Assembly (NCBI RefSeq): GCF_014066305.1
Contig: NW_023501060.1
Span: 248,001-312,000, forward strand
DNA from: Letharia columbiana
Taxonomy: Eukaryota > Ascomycota > Lecanoromycetes > Lecanorales > Parmeliaceae
Direction of reading: 5' to 3'
DNA length: 64,000 nt
Shown here: positions 44,806 to 54,698 of the stretch, one piece after another
Position numbering within the stretch: the first letter of the stretch is position 1
Layout: the number at the start of each line of letters is the position of its first letter
Notes under the pieces: generated by a model
What the model saw: only the letters and a program-made list of their open reading frames with translations
What the model was told of the DNA's origin: nothing
The model's database searches: none
Translations under genes and position numbers: made by a program

Positions 44806-46330
44806 TGCTGCGATAGTGTCGAAAACTCGCTGCCCGAGGTTTGCTAAGATTGGATCTTGTGGAGGTGGAAGATGGGAGATTTTATGGATTTGCTCGACTG
44901 GATGTTGATGAGAGTGTTGTGTCGGTAAGTTTTCGTTGTTTCGATTTCGGACGTGTTGAAGTGAGAGGACATTGCGTGGGTCAAGTGAAAGAAACTGTGA
45001 GGCAGTTGTTCGACAATGGATCTGACAAGGACGAGTCTTGTCTCCTTTGTTTCCGATGCATTGTAGGCACAGAAAAGAAAGTGGTCAAGACGTTTCCTTG
45101 TTCGGAATACACACTATTGACGTCCCCCTTTGTAACGTGATGTCGGGAGGACATGCCAGTCGTAATGCATACTATCCGCAGGTGTTCTCAGGTAAGAAGC
45201 AGCGCCGCGAGGTACATGCCTGGTCAATAAAGCGTCCACTCCGTTCAGAACCAAAAGACGAACCCAGGTGCTGCCATCCTGAAAATAAAATCCCCACCAC
45301 ATTTTACTACCTCAACATCACTCCCAAGGACGAGAATAGGAATACTGTAGATGGCGTGCCGAGCGCCTTGGCGCTTGATGATTCGGCGGCTTCGACTCAT
45401 AGCAAAGTGCTTCCTGTGCTTGAGGTCAGGCACAGAAGTAGGACAGTGATCCTTTACTTAACAGCCATGACAGCACGAGCTGAGATACGTTTTAGTATCT
45501 GTGGTGTGATATGGGGAAGGATAGTGATGAGTGATGCTAATAGGGGAAAGAGTGAGGACCAACGTGGATTAATTTACAAAGGTCGTCCTTACATGTGATT
45601 TACCCCGGTCTCAGTATAGTCGGATTATCATCTGAAAGAATCAGCTTAACGCCGCTACCTTGTTCTGAGAACACGGTGTGCTGACAACCTTTTCAGCGCA
45701 CTTATAGCCCGGTATTAGTCTCCGTACTATCATTTGGATCAGCGGGCCCCCGAATCCGCAACGCAACATTCACCACCGTTTCCGTAGGGCCGTGAAACAC
45801 AACTGCTTTGAACTTCCCCGTGAAACCTCTCTTGGTTGCATTTGCCCTAATGAAGGCTATCAAGTCTCAGGAGACTTCGGCAGAGTCGCACATGAAGTCC
45901 AAGTGCAAGTCTAGTATAGAAAGGGACACTACTTTCAGAGGGCTCATCATTAGAGCGTATTCGTGGACGCGTTCAAGCACACGCTCGTAAAAACCCTCAA
46001 GTAAAGCAGCTGAAAAGGGGGGGGGGGGGGGTAAAAAAAAAAAAAGAACTTTCATTAGCCAGGCGTTCTTTAGGACGTGAGTGTCATCGCCACGTCCGTG
46101 CAGAGAGCTGAGGGTACTCGCACGCTAAGCTCGGCTTTGTTGCAAGCCAAGGAGGAGTGTGGGCGGTTTTTCTTGTCAGTAGTCTGGTGAGTCCTAGCTA
46201 GCTCTGCCCTAATTTCGTAATTTTGGGCGGAGGCGGCAAATTTGACGCCGCTAAGTATATTACATTGAGCTGGGAGCAAGCAAAGATGAAGCAGGCTAAC
46301 TGATAGCATCGTACAGGTGGTTGAGGGCGA
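44806..46330. other. Region without a firm gene
   Basis: The upstream extension of the previous gene probably occupies 44,806-45,095. A plus-strand frame at 45,038-45,598 (186 aa) has no domain. A poly-G run of 14 followed by poly-A (46,017-46,045) marks a homopolymer hazard. Confidence 0.4.
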
Positions 46331-46900
46331 ATTACATTTTCATACCCCAATATGGGATTTTACAAATTATACCATCTTACATTTTCATACCCCAATGGGG
46401 TATAAATGTAAGATACCATTGACAGGGTATGATTTTGTAAGATACCATTTATAGGGGTATGATTTTGTAAGTTGCCATCTATAGGGCGGGTTGGTGTTAG
46501 GAATTATTCCTCCGTCTTAGGGTGTTCAGGTGAAGTGTAAACACCTCTATTTAACCCTTTAGCGGTAACTCGGTTACTAACAATTGGGGTAGATAGCCTG
46601 AAACACCCTAAAATACCCTTCTAATGATTTATAGGTATAGGTATAGGGATGTTGTGTTAGAACTAGCTAAAAACTTGGTCCCGGGGTGTCTGCGCTTGAC
46701 TCCTATTTGGACCTAAATAGGGCCCCGTAGGCTCCTGGGACGTCGCAGGCCGTAAGGGCTGCTGCTAAATGTTAATGGTATTTACATTTTCATACCCCAG
46801 AAATGAATTAAAATTATACCCAAGACTGCAACTTAAAATTATACCCCATTTTTTGTGAGTATAAATGTAATGGGGTTATTTTAAGAATCATATTTGGTAT
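46331..46900. repeat. Cluster of CATTTTCATACCCC-type motifs in both orientations
   Basis: The word TACATTTTCATACCCCA occurs at about 46,333, 46,378 and 46,784, and the complementary type GGGGTATGATTTTGTAAG at about 46,426-46,470. Between them lies 300 bp of unique non-coding sequence. This could be a degraded small inverted-repeat element related to the motifs at 21.3 kb. Confidence 0.5.
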
Positions 46901-48308
46901 GATTTTAATTTGCCGGTGGTTGGAAATCTCAAGTAAAGAGAGCGGACGACATGATAGGGAAGTAGGCGACGGAGGAGAGAGTATCGACATATATTGCTGT
47001 GCGTACTGATACAGTATCAAGTGATTGTACGGAGATGCTCGGTGGGTGTACAGTATTCCAGCGTGCATACCACTCTCACCGAGGTCCGTGAACAGCGCTT
47101 TGGGCGTCTTCAGGCCTAACGTCTTATCTCATGCTTGCATGATAGTCTGGCATCTGGACTACGATAAGCGAATCTAACCCAGACCTATCGAGTTGTTGCT
47201 TAAGTGCATGGCAATGCTGTTGGGGATAGCGCAAGTAGAAAATGAGCGAGACAAAATTCCCGTTCACCACCCGGCGTTCGCTTCTCGTTTTCTCGAAAAA
47301 CACACTCCGGGCAACCATGAGCCATCTATCTGAAACCGCACCAAAGGCCAGTGACTCAACTCGAGTCCGGATGGAAGCGAAATAATAAATGCAAGGTGTG
47401 CGGCTACCTAGAAGATCTGAATTCAAATCGCCGCACGTACATCTTGGAGGAGACGCGAATGACATGCCAGTTGGGTTCTCGCTACCGTGGACAGCACGAA
47501 TGCAAATCAATCACTAATTCGTTCGGACAGGCGCACCATCCACACGAGACCCAGCTACTCTCTATCGTTTACTCTGGACATCGCGACCTCCAGTCCGGAC
47601 ACAGTCTCTTCTTCACAGATCCTCCCAATTTGAAATTCGGTTCCGCGCATAAGAGCACATCGGCTCAGGAGGTCCGAAGACGACTGGAGGTTTCAGGCCA
47701 GGAGACTTCCGCCGATTTCTCAGCCACTCCACTGCCATCAAGAGTCTTCACATCCAGTCGTTATGACCTTGTTCTTAGATGCGTAATAGAATTTCCGAGC
47801 TGGAAGCAGGAATTGTGACACGACACATGGACCGAGAATTGACATGGAGGTCTTATGTTGGCGGCTCTCATCGAAGCAGCGGGCCGGAAGCTTGATGTTG
47901 GTGATTTTGACTGAGGAACTAGCTGTTATAGCGTAGACTACTTCCGGACAGGAGAAGCAACGCTGCAAGATGAGAAATGACTAGGAGCGACAAGACCGTT
48001 CGTCTCAAGTGGTATGTTGTATTCCCGACCTCATGATTGGGCCGTCCGGAATTTTTGCCTGACCTCCAAGATAAGGTCGCTTTGAAAACCAACATGGCCC
48101 ATGTTGACGCTGCTGCTGGGACGAGCATGCTACAGCGCTACATTCGGAGGTTTGATGGAGGTGTGACAGAAGCTTACGGACCGCTCATGCGCTGTATGGC
48201 TCAATACTGGGCCTTCCTCAAAAGTGAAGACCCTCTTAACACTTTCTTCCCACTTAATTCATCCACACGCACAAAATAGCACTCGTACAAGTAATAACTC
48301 TTTCTGAT
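46901..48308. other. Region without a supported gene
   Basis: Open frames exist on both strands (for example 47,351-47,818 plus, 155 aa, with a CxxC near its start; 47,124-47,510 minus), but they overlap each other and show no domain. Nothing else is seen. Confidence 0.35.
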
Positions 48309-49556
48309 ATGTATATGCTATTTTTTAGGCTATTTATTTATATTGAGCTTATACTCATCTCTATTATCGTGGTGGTCCATAGATTTCTTCCTTCAAGCGG
48401 AGTCGTGTCATCATGTACCACTGACTTGAATGAACCGGCCACCGTGCACAGTAATTCAACCGCGAAGTCATTGGATAACATTGACAATCGAGAGAACAAG
48501 CAACAACAGTCCCAAACATCGTTCATTTCGTCCACATTATCAAACCCAAGGAGAAGCCGGCCTTCCTACCTTCGGATTCGAATTCCGCCACTTCATTGCC
48601 ATATACTCTGCATGGCACTTCCTCAAACCAGAGACCATCTACATCCACACCAATGTGGTGGACGACATTGTCAAAAAGGAGATTGCGACCGCCATCGACC
48701 CATACATGCAAGCCAGCGGCAAGATATCCCAACCTTAAATCTGTCCATTGCACACCTCCTACGAACACCACGACAGGCAAAACAGTCGTAGCACTACCCA
48801 ACATGTCCGATTTTGTCCGCACTGATGCGCTCGTAAATACGGGAGTATCTTCCTCGACGAGGACTCCTACGTCCTCCGAGACCTGAAACCACTTCGCGGC
48901 ACCGGTTTCGAAAATGTCATAGGAAGACAGATGAATGGCCAGATTTGTCCCGCAGTCCTCCTATCCACGCGCGACAACAAACTCATGAAAGCCTACCACG
49001 CCCTTCAAGACTTCATCTTCGACGGACAATGGGCGACCCACGTAACGTGGCTGCTGACCACTCTAGCCAAGGATTTCAGCCCCGCTGATAATCAAGTGCT
49101 GGTGCTGCCGCAAGACTCCTTCTTCCCTTCGTCGTGGGAAATGCAAGATCTAAAGGAATTATACGGCGTACATGAGGACGCCGGCGAGCCTGCTGTCAAC
49201 AACCACCCTATCGACAACCTGACAGACTTCATCGAGAACTTCCAGCTCATTCCGCCAAACACCTGGCAGAGAGATTGGCGCTTATCGTACACGCTGCACC
49301 GATGGACTTCTTCGCTGCTTGGTGGCACGCAACGTTGCTATCTACGGATGAGAGTAAGGAGATCTTTGGCGCTTTTGATGGCATCAGTTCCGAATATGTG
49401 CTCGCGCAGAACAGTAACTTTGCGCGGCTTGTGTATCCGGCTGTGAAGCATGCGCTGGATAATGGGTTTCTGGATGGGGCCAAGGGTCACGTCATTGATC
49501 AAGGAAGCACCGCAGCGGGGGCAGCAGAAGGAGCTGGGCGGAGCAGCGGCTGATTG
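48309..49556 (+). pseudogene. Glycosyltransferase (DXD sugar-binding, GT32-like) pseudogene
   Basis: The parts of a type II membrane glycosyltransferase are present in order but in changing frames: a membrane anchor (LFIYIELILISIIVVV), VPNIVHFV near 48,512, FGFEFRHFIAIYSAWHFL and PETIYIHTNV (48,570-48,655), KTVVALPNMSDFVRTDALV (48,778-48,835), then IFLDEDSYVLRDLKPLRG (DXD motif, about 48,848) and GQICPAVLLSTRDNKLMKAY to LSYTLHRWTS, and in another frame FGAFDGISSEYVLAQNSNFA. At least five frame changes are needed; one is a missing A in GTAAATACGG. The family normally adds sugars in the Golgi. This copy cannot make the full protein as sequenced. Confidence 0.75.
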
Positions 49557-50671
49557 AAGTCAAGGGCGCATTGTTGATACATGGGATCAACGCGTCTCAA
49601 CGCGCGAAGAAAAATGCGTTAAATAAAGATGCGATACTTAAAGCTCGACTTGATATTGTATAGAGAGGGGTAGATTAAAAGGAGAGTACGAAATTCAATA
49701 TTAGCAGGGTTCGACACTGATTATGTTGAAAGTTCCAATCTAATTGTTGCTTTAGGAAAAATATACTGAAGGGCGGCGCTTAAAGGCGAGGAATAGAAGA
49801 TGAGTTGAATGGAAAGCACAGAGTTATAAGTAGCGGTGCTCAAGACAGATTGTATTGAGAGTGTCGATTTGACGTTGTATTGAAGAGTAACGCCCGAGCG
49901 CGAGGTAAAGAAGATGGGATGGACGAACATTGCGATACCAAATCAGGCGAAAGAACTGTGTCCAAAACACCAGAGTAGAGGATGTAAAGACCGAGTACGT
50001 AATGATAAGGAACTCCACCAGAAACGTAATTCTGTCCGAGAGTGCCAGAGCTGCGCATTCGCGCAGCAACAGCTTTCCAAATACCCAAAACCTCCGCGAA
50101 CCGTGAGCGACTTCTCCTCCTAAACCTACTCGATCTGTTGAGCTTATTGCCTATCGCAACCGCCATCAGTAAAGTCGCTCCAGCTGGCTGGTCCAAGGAA
50201 GCGTCCAACTTAAGGTCACATTCCATGTCACAGTCCCCAGGTTCAGTCAGGAAGACAGTGCTGATCCCAAACACCCGTCACAATGACCTCGGGTGGGGAC
50301 CACGCCTACTCTGCACAGCATTGCATTTCTGCTGCAAAAAGGTCGAAAGGCTGACCGTACCACTCCGGACATCAAACGGCACATACGAAGCTCGCTGCAA
50401 GATCTCATCCAATAGATACTGATGTAGCTTTTCATACGTCTGGATTCGGCCAGCCATGACCATATGACAGGTCGTCAGGACAGCGGTCGAAGGGTGAAGT
50501 TGAGGGGCGGAGGAAGGTGGCCCCCCGGAGAAAAGGCAGGCTTGGCAAGCCTGTGTGCCTCGGCTGTCGATCCTCAACCCAAATTCCACAATTGCGTCCC
50601 ACAACAAGAAGCTCCCATTCCCCTTTTTTCTCTTCACGTTCTTGTCTTTTCTCTCCTTTCTGCGCTAAAAC
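49557..50671. other. Region without a firm gene
   Basis: Two minus-strand frames (49,840-50,274, 144 aa; 50,278-50,637, including LLDEILQRASYVPFDVRSG) could be parts of one frameshifted gene reading away from the carrier gene, but the family is not recognised. The last 150 bp are the carrier promoter with pyrimidine-rich leader. Confidence 0.35.
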
Positions 50672-51818
50672 ATGTCTTCCTCTTCGTCATCGTCGACCGG
50701 CCCTTCAATACCTTCCGCAGAGGAAGTCAGAACTGAAGTCGTCGAAGCCTCAAAACAAACGCTCTCCAGTTTCCGCTCCCTTATCGCCGGGGGTGTTGGT
50801 GGAATATGTGCTGTCATCGTGGGACATCCCTTCGATTTGGTGAAGGTGCGAATGCAGACGGCGGAGAAGGGAGTTTATAGTGGGGCTCTCGATGTTGTGA
50901 GGAAGACTGTTGCTCGGGAAGGTTTACGGAAGGTAGGCATTCAAGGGCATGTGGAAGAAATGAATCACCATGCTGATTGAACTTGGTAGGGGCTATATGC
51001 GGGTGTATCGGCACCTCTAGTAGGCGTGACGCCGATGTGTGAGAGCTCCAGAACTTCCAGCTCATTGCCCCAAGACTGACGATTTCCTCTTACAGTCGCT
51101 GTCAGCTTCTGGGTACGCGATCTCCACCGTCCGCCTCCAAGCACCCACTGAATGTACCCAGGGCTATGATGTTGGTCAAAAGCTCGTCCGAGCATTCTCC
51201 CCCCAAACAAACTCCGACGCCCATTTCACAATCGGCCAAACCTCGACCGCCGGCTTCTTTTCCGCCATCCCCATGACCATCATAACAGCTCCCTTCGAAC
51301 GCGTAAAAGTTCTCCTCCAGATTCAAGGCCAGAAACAACTCGCACCAGGCGAAAAGCCCCGCTACTCAGGCGGCATGGACGTCGTGCGTCAGCTTTACAA
51401 AGAAGGCGGCATACGATCCGTCTACCGCGGCTCTGCAATGACGCTCGCAAGAGATGGGCCTGGTAGCGCTACATATTTTGCCAGTTATGAATACGTGAAG
51501 AGAAAGATGACGCCGAAAGACGCAGATGGGAACCCGTCAGGGGAGTTGAGCTTGACGGCAGTGATGACTGCGGGTGGGGCAGCGGGTGTGGCCATGTGGA
51601 TACCTGTTTTCCCGATTGATACGATCAAGAGTCGATTGCAAAGTGCTGAGGGACGACCAACGATTGGCGGCACTATAAGAGGACTTTATGCGAGTGGAGG
51701 CTTTAAGGCGTTCTTTCCCGGCATGGGGCCGGCGATGGCGAGGGCCGTACCGGCGAATGCTGTGACCTTTCTGGGGGTGGAGTTGGCGCATAAGGCTATG
51801 AACAATGCGTTTGGGTAG
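50672..51818 (+). CDS. acuH: Mitochondrial carnitine/acylcarnitine carrier
   Basis: An inner-membrane antiporter exchanging acylcarnitine for carnitine, needed to use acetyl and fatty-acyl units in mitochondria. The model is join(50672..50932,50990..51038,51096..51112,51162..51818), encoding 327 aa, normal for the family. Three solute-carrier repeats are visible, with signatures PFDLVKVRMQ, PFERVKVLLQIQG and PIDTIKSRLQ, each with the expected Gly-rich helices (AGGVGGICAVIVGHP). After splicing, the first repeat reads GLYAGVSAPLVGVTPMFAVS then FWGYDVG, typical of the carnitine carrier subfamily. Exon 3 is only 17 nt. The four-exon frame has no stop. The N-terminal Ser run is a short matrix or intermembrane extension. 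The thiolase gene follows 290 bp downstream on the same strand. Confidence 0.92.
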
Positions 51819-52108
51819 GGTGGGACTGGGTTCGCATGAAACAAAGGGAATGAGTGTTGCATGTTCAAGAAGTCGGCGTTGGAAGCATGTGCATACGCTT
51901 CAAGAGGTCTAGACTAAACAACAATGTACGATAGTCACAAAGCTCCTATCTTGATGAGTAAATACCCCCGTCTGTGAATAACGAAAAGCAAGCCTCGAAA
52001 GCCATTTATTTACCGGCTTTTAGCGGAGATAAGCCCCACATTTTCTGGCCTCGGTACAATGCAAGAGACTCTCCCGAACTTTCCTTCCTTCAGACATCAT
52101 CATCAGAC
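51819..52108. other. Intergenic between carrier and thiolase genes
   Basis: Short spacer holding the carrier 3' UTR and the thiolase promoter. Nothing else is seen. Confidence 0.5.
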
Positions 52109-53471
52109 ATGTCTTCCACATTACCAAGAACCTCGCAGCGTTTGCTGTCGTCCCACTCAGCAGGCCACTCTCCCCTACAACGCGTTGCTCAAGTCAGACG
52201 GCATCTCTCCACCAGTCCTGCTTCGAGGGGCGAGATCCGGGACGCATACATCCTCAGCGCCGCCCGGACTCCTACCGGCAAAGTATTGCTCTGTCTTTGC
52301 TCATTGACGTCCTTGCACTAATACGAACCAGTTCAACGGCTCCTTTGTCCCAGTCCCCGCCCCCCAACTCGGCGCAACAGCCATTACCTCCGCCCTGAAG
52401 AAGTCCGGCGTTCCCGCGTCCAAGATTACCGATGTTTACATGGGCAATGTTCTGCAAGCCTCCGTCGGACAGTCACCTGCTCGGCAAGCTTCCATGCTCG
52501 CTGGCCTCTCCCCTTCGGTGGATGCAGTCACCATCAACAAAGTATGTGCCTCAGGCTTGAAAGCCGTGGTATTTGCGGCACAGAATATACAATTGGGCCT
52601 CGCGGAAGCACAAGTTGCAGGAGGCATGGAGAATATGAGCCGTGTACCTTATTATATGCCCAGGTCAAATCAGCATCCGCCTTTCGGGACTATTAGTATG
52701 GAGGACGGACTGATTAAGGATGGGTTGTGGGATGTTTATAATCAATTCCACATGGGTGTTTGTGCTGAAGAAACCGCCAAGAAACACAACATCTCTAGAC
52801 AAGAGCAGGATGAGTATGCGATTCAAAGTTTCCACCGTGCACAGAAAGCGTGGAAGGACGGTAAGTTTGCTGATGAGATTGCGCCTGTGACGATAAAAGG
52901 GAAGAAAGGGGAGACGGTCATTGAAAAAGACGAGGGCTACGATAACCTGAGGGAAGAGAAGGTGCCCACACTCAAGCCTGCGTTTGTGAAGGATGGCGGA
53001 ACAGTCACGGCAGCGAACTCGTCAACTTTCAACGACGGTGCCTCAGCGCTAGTCTTGGGCAGCAAAGACGTTGCAGCTGAATATGGCTCCGGCAGCCGTG
53101 TCCTCGCCCGCATCGTTTCTTCCGCCGACGCAGCAGTCGATCCGGTGGATTTTCCCGTCGCGCCCGCTAAAGCTGTACCGATCGCGCTGGAAAGAGCGGG
53201 AATCTCGAAAGATCAAGTTTCGGTGTGGGAATTCAACGAAGCGTTTGCGGCCGTTATCAAAGCGAACCAGAAGATTCTGGGCTTGGATGGTGGGAATGTA
53301 AATATGCTTGGTGGTGCGATAAGTCTGGGTCATGCGCTAGGGAGCTCGGGGAGTAGGATATTGACGACGCTGTTGCATCAGTTGGAGGTGGGGGAGTATG
53401 GAGTCGCTGCTATCTGCAATGGGGGCGGGGCGGCAACGGCGATGGTTGTGCAGAGAATTGGGAAAGTCTGA
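52109..53471 (+). CDS. ERG10: Acetyl-CoA acetyltransferase (thiolase), mitochondrial type
   Basis: Condenses two acetyl-CoA to acetoacetyl-CoA, or the reverse. The model is join(52109..52282,52332..53471), encoding 437 aa, with one 49-bp intron (CACTAATAC branch). The first 40 residues are Ser/Arg/His-rich without acids ([19 protein letters not shown]), as in a mitochondrial presequence; the thiolase fold begins [19 protein letters not shown]. The acyl-enzyme Cys is in [14 protein letters not shown], followed by [17 protein letters not shown] sequence; [21 protein letters not shown] (catalytic His) and [11 protein letters not shown] (second Cys) are all present. Length and motifs point to the organellar ERG10A-type rather than peroxisomal 3-ketoacyl thiolase. 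The gene is intact and adjacent to the carnitine carrier. Confidence 0.95.
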
Positions 53472-53860
53472 GGCATAGACAACAGAGAAAGAAAACGTCA
53501 TAGAGCTTGTCGGGACAGAAATGGAAAAGCCATGATGTATGGATGTGTACGCCTCGTATATACAAGTAAGAGAATGTAGCAAAAGTCATGTATAGAGTGA
53601 ATATCAATTCACAATAGGAAGGACGAAATACTTTGAAAAGATGAAAATTCGTCACAGGTAAAACAACGATTTTGTTTCGGAAACATTGTCAGGGTTTCCA
53701 TCCTCATCCTGCCCACCAGATGCAGGTTGAGCCACCCCAGAGCCCTTGGCTGTCCCTGGCTCGAACGGAAAGTCTGCAATATTATCATTGGCATCACCAG
53801 TGCGGTAAACGCTTTGGCCATCCGAGAAGATGGAGTTCCCATAGACAGGACGACGTGGTG
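53472..53860. other. Space between convergent thiolase and ankyrin-PHD genes
   Basis: A minus-strand frame continues from inside the ankyrin-PHD gene end (53,954) to 53,652 in another register, Pro/Gly/Asp-rich, and could be an alternative C-terminus reached by splicing. Otherwise this is 3' UTR. Confidence 0.4.
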
Positions 53861-54640
53861 TCAATGTGGCACTCGCATATTCTCTTTTCGCCGGGCCCAC
53901 TGTCGCTCGGTGGCCCATTTTGCATTGAGCGATCTTGGTCGGCAATCTGCGCAAAAGTGATCGAAATCTTCGAGTTCCTCTTTTGTGGGCACATTACCGT
54001 GCTTGTCTGTATAGTAACATTGGGTATGCTGCCAAGTGTCACACGGGTCGCAGTACACGGTGTTCCCATCATCCTCTGGAAAGCCGCAGATGCATTTTAT
54101 GATGTAGCCTCCGACTTCATTTTCGACGTCAGGTCCGAAATGGGCGAGACTTGCCTCAAGTGCTTCTCGCATCTTGTCCGCGTTATCGTGACTCGTATTA
54201 ATTAGGCCTAATATCGTCTTTCCACGCGAGTCAGTCTGCTTTGGATTACATCCTGCCCTCAGCAGCATCTTTGCTACCTCCAGGTGACCATTCTCAACGG
54301 CATCAACGAGTGGAGTGTCCTTGATCATGTTCTCGCAACTGATGTCGCATCCAGCAGTCAACAGAAGCTGGACAATCTCGGTCCTACCCTCGAGGGCAGC
54401 GGTCTGTAGTGGCGTATTACCTGCATAGTCAGGTACATTGATATTCGTCGGACATTCTTTTAAACATTTCTCAGCTTCTTCTATGCTGCCGAATTTACAT
54501 GCTCTTGCGAGTGGTGTCTCATCATTTCCATCTCGGTTCAACGGTGCGCTGGTGGTATCGTTGTGGGCCAAGTCAACTGAGTCAACTGACGTTTTGCTTC
54601 CAAGCACAAAAACAGGAGTTGACTTTTGCTTCGAGGCCAT
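53861..54640 (-). CDS. Ankyrin-repeat and PHD-finger protein
   Basis: This is a single exon of 259 aa from MASKQKSTPVFVLGSKTS. Ankyrin repeats occupy about residues 40-165 (GNDETPLARACKFGSIEEAE, AGNTPLQTAALEGRTEIVQL, KDTPLVDAVENGHLEVAKM, RGKTILGLINTS). A PHD finger follows at about 180-240: CIC, YCDPCDTWQHTQCYY, CADC, the Cys4-His-Cys3 pattern that often reads histone tails. The frame is open further upstream to 54,814 across the end of the neighbouring gene, but that Met would overlap its last exon, so the internal Met is preferred. It ends with a basic tail (ERQWARRKENMRVPH). It lies 58 bp after the C2H2-PHD gene on the same strand and probably acts in the nucleus. Confidence 0.8.
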   Translation of the reverse strand: MASKQKSTPVFVLGSKTSVDSVDLAHNDTTSAPLNRDGNDETPLARACKFGSIEEAEKCLKECPTNINVPDYAGNTPLQTAALEGRTEIVQLLLTAGCDISCENMIKDTPLVDAVENGHLEVAKMLLRAGCNPKQTDSRGKTILGLINTSHDNADKMREALEASLAHFGPDVENEVGGYIIKCICGFPEDDGNTVYCDPCDTWQHTQCYYTDKHGNVPTKEELEDFDHFCADCRPRSLNAKWATERQWARRKENMRVPH

Positions 54641-54698
54641 TTTCTGCGACTGATGGACAGGAAGATAAAGAGAGTATTTCCGCCTACCACTCGTCTTA

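Noticed and set aside
45038..45598. 186-aa plus-strand frame
   Set aside because: Its first part overlaps the upstream open stretch of the opposite-strand gene, and its composition shows no protein-family character.
47124..47818. Overlapping 128-aa (minus) and 155-aa (plus) frames
   Set aside because: They overlap each other and neither has a recognised motif; kept only as a note for the region.
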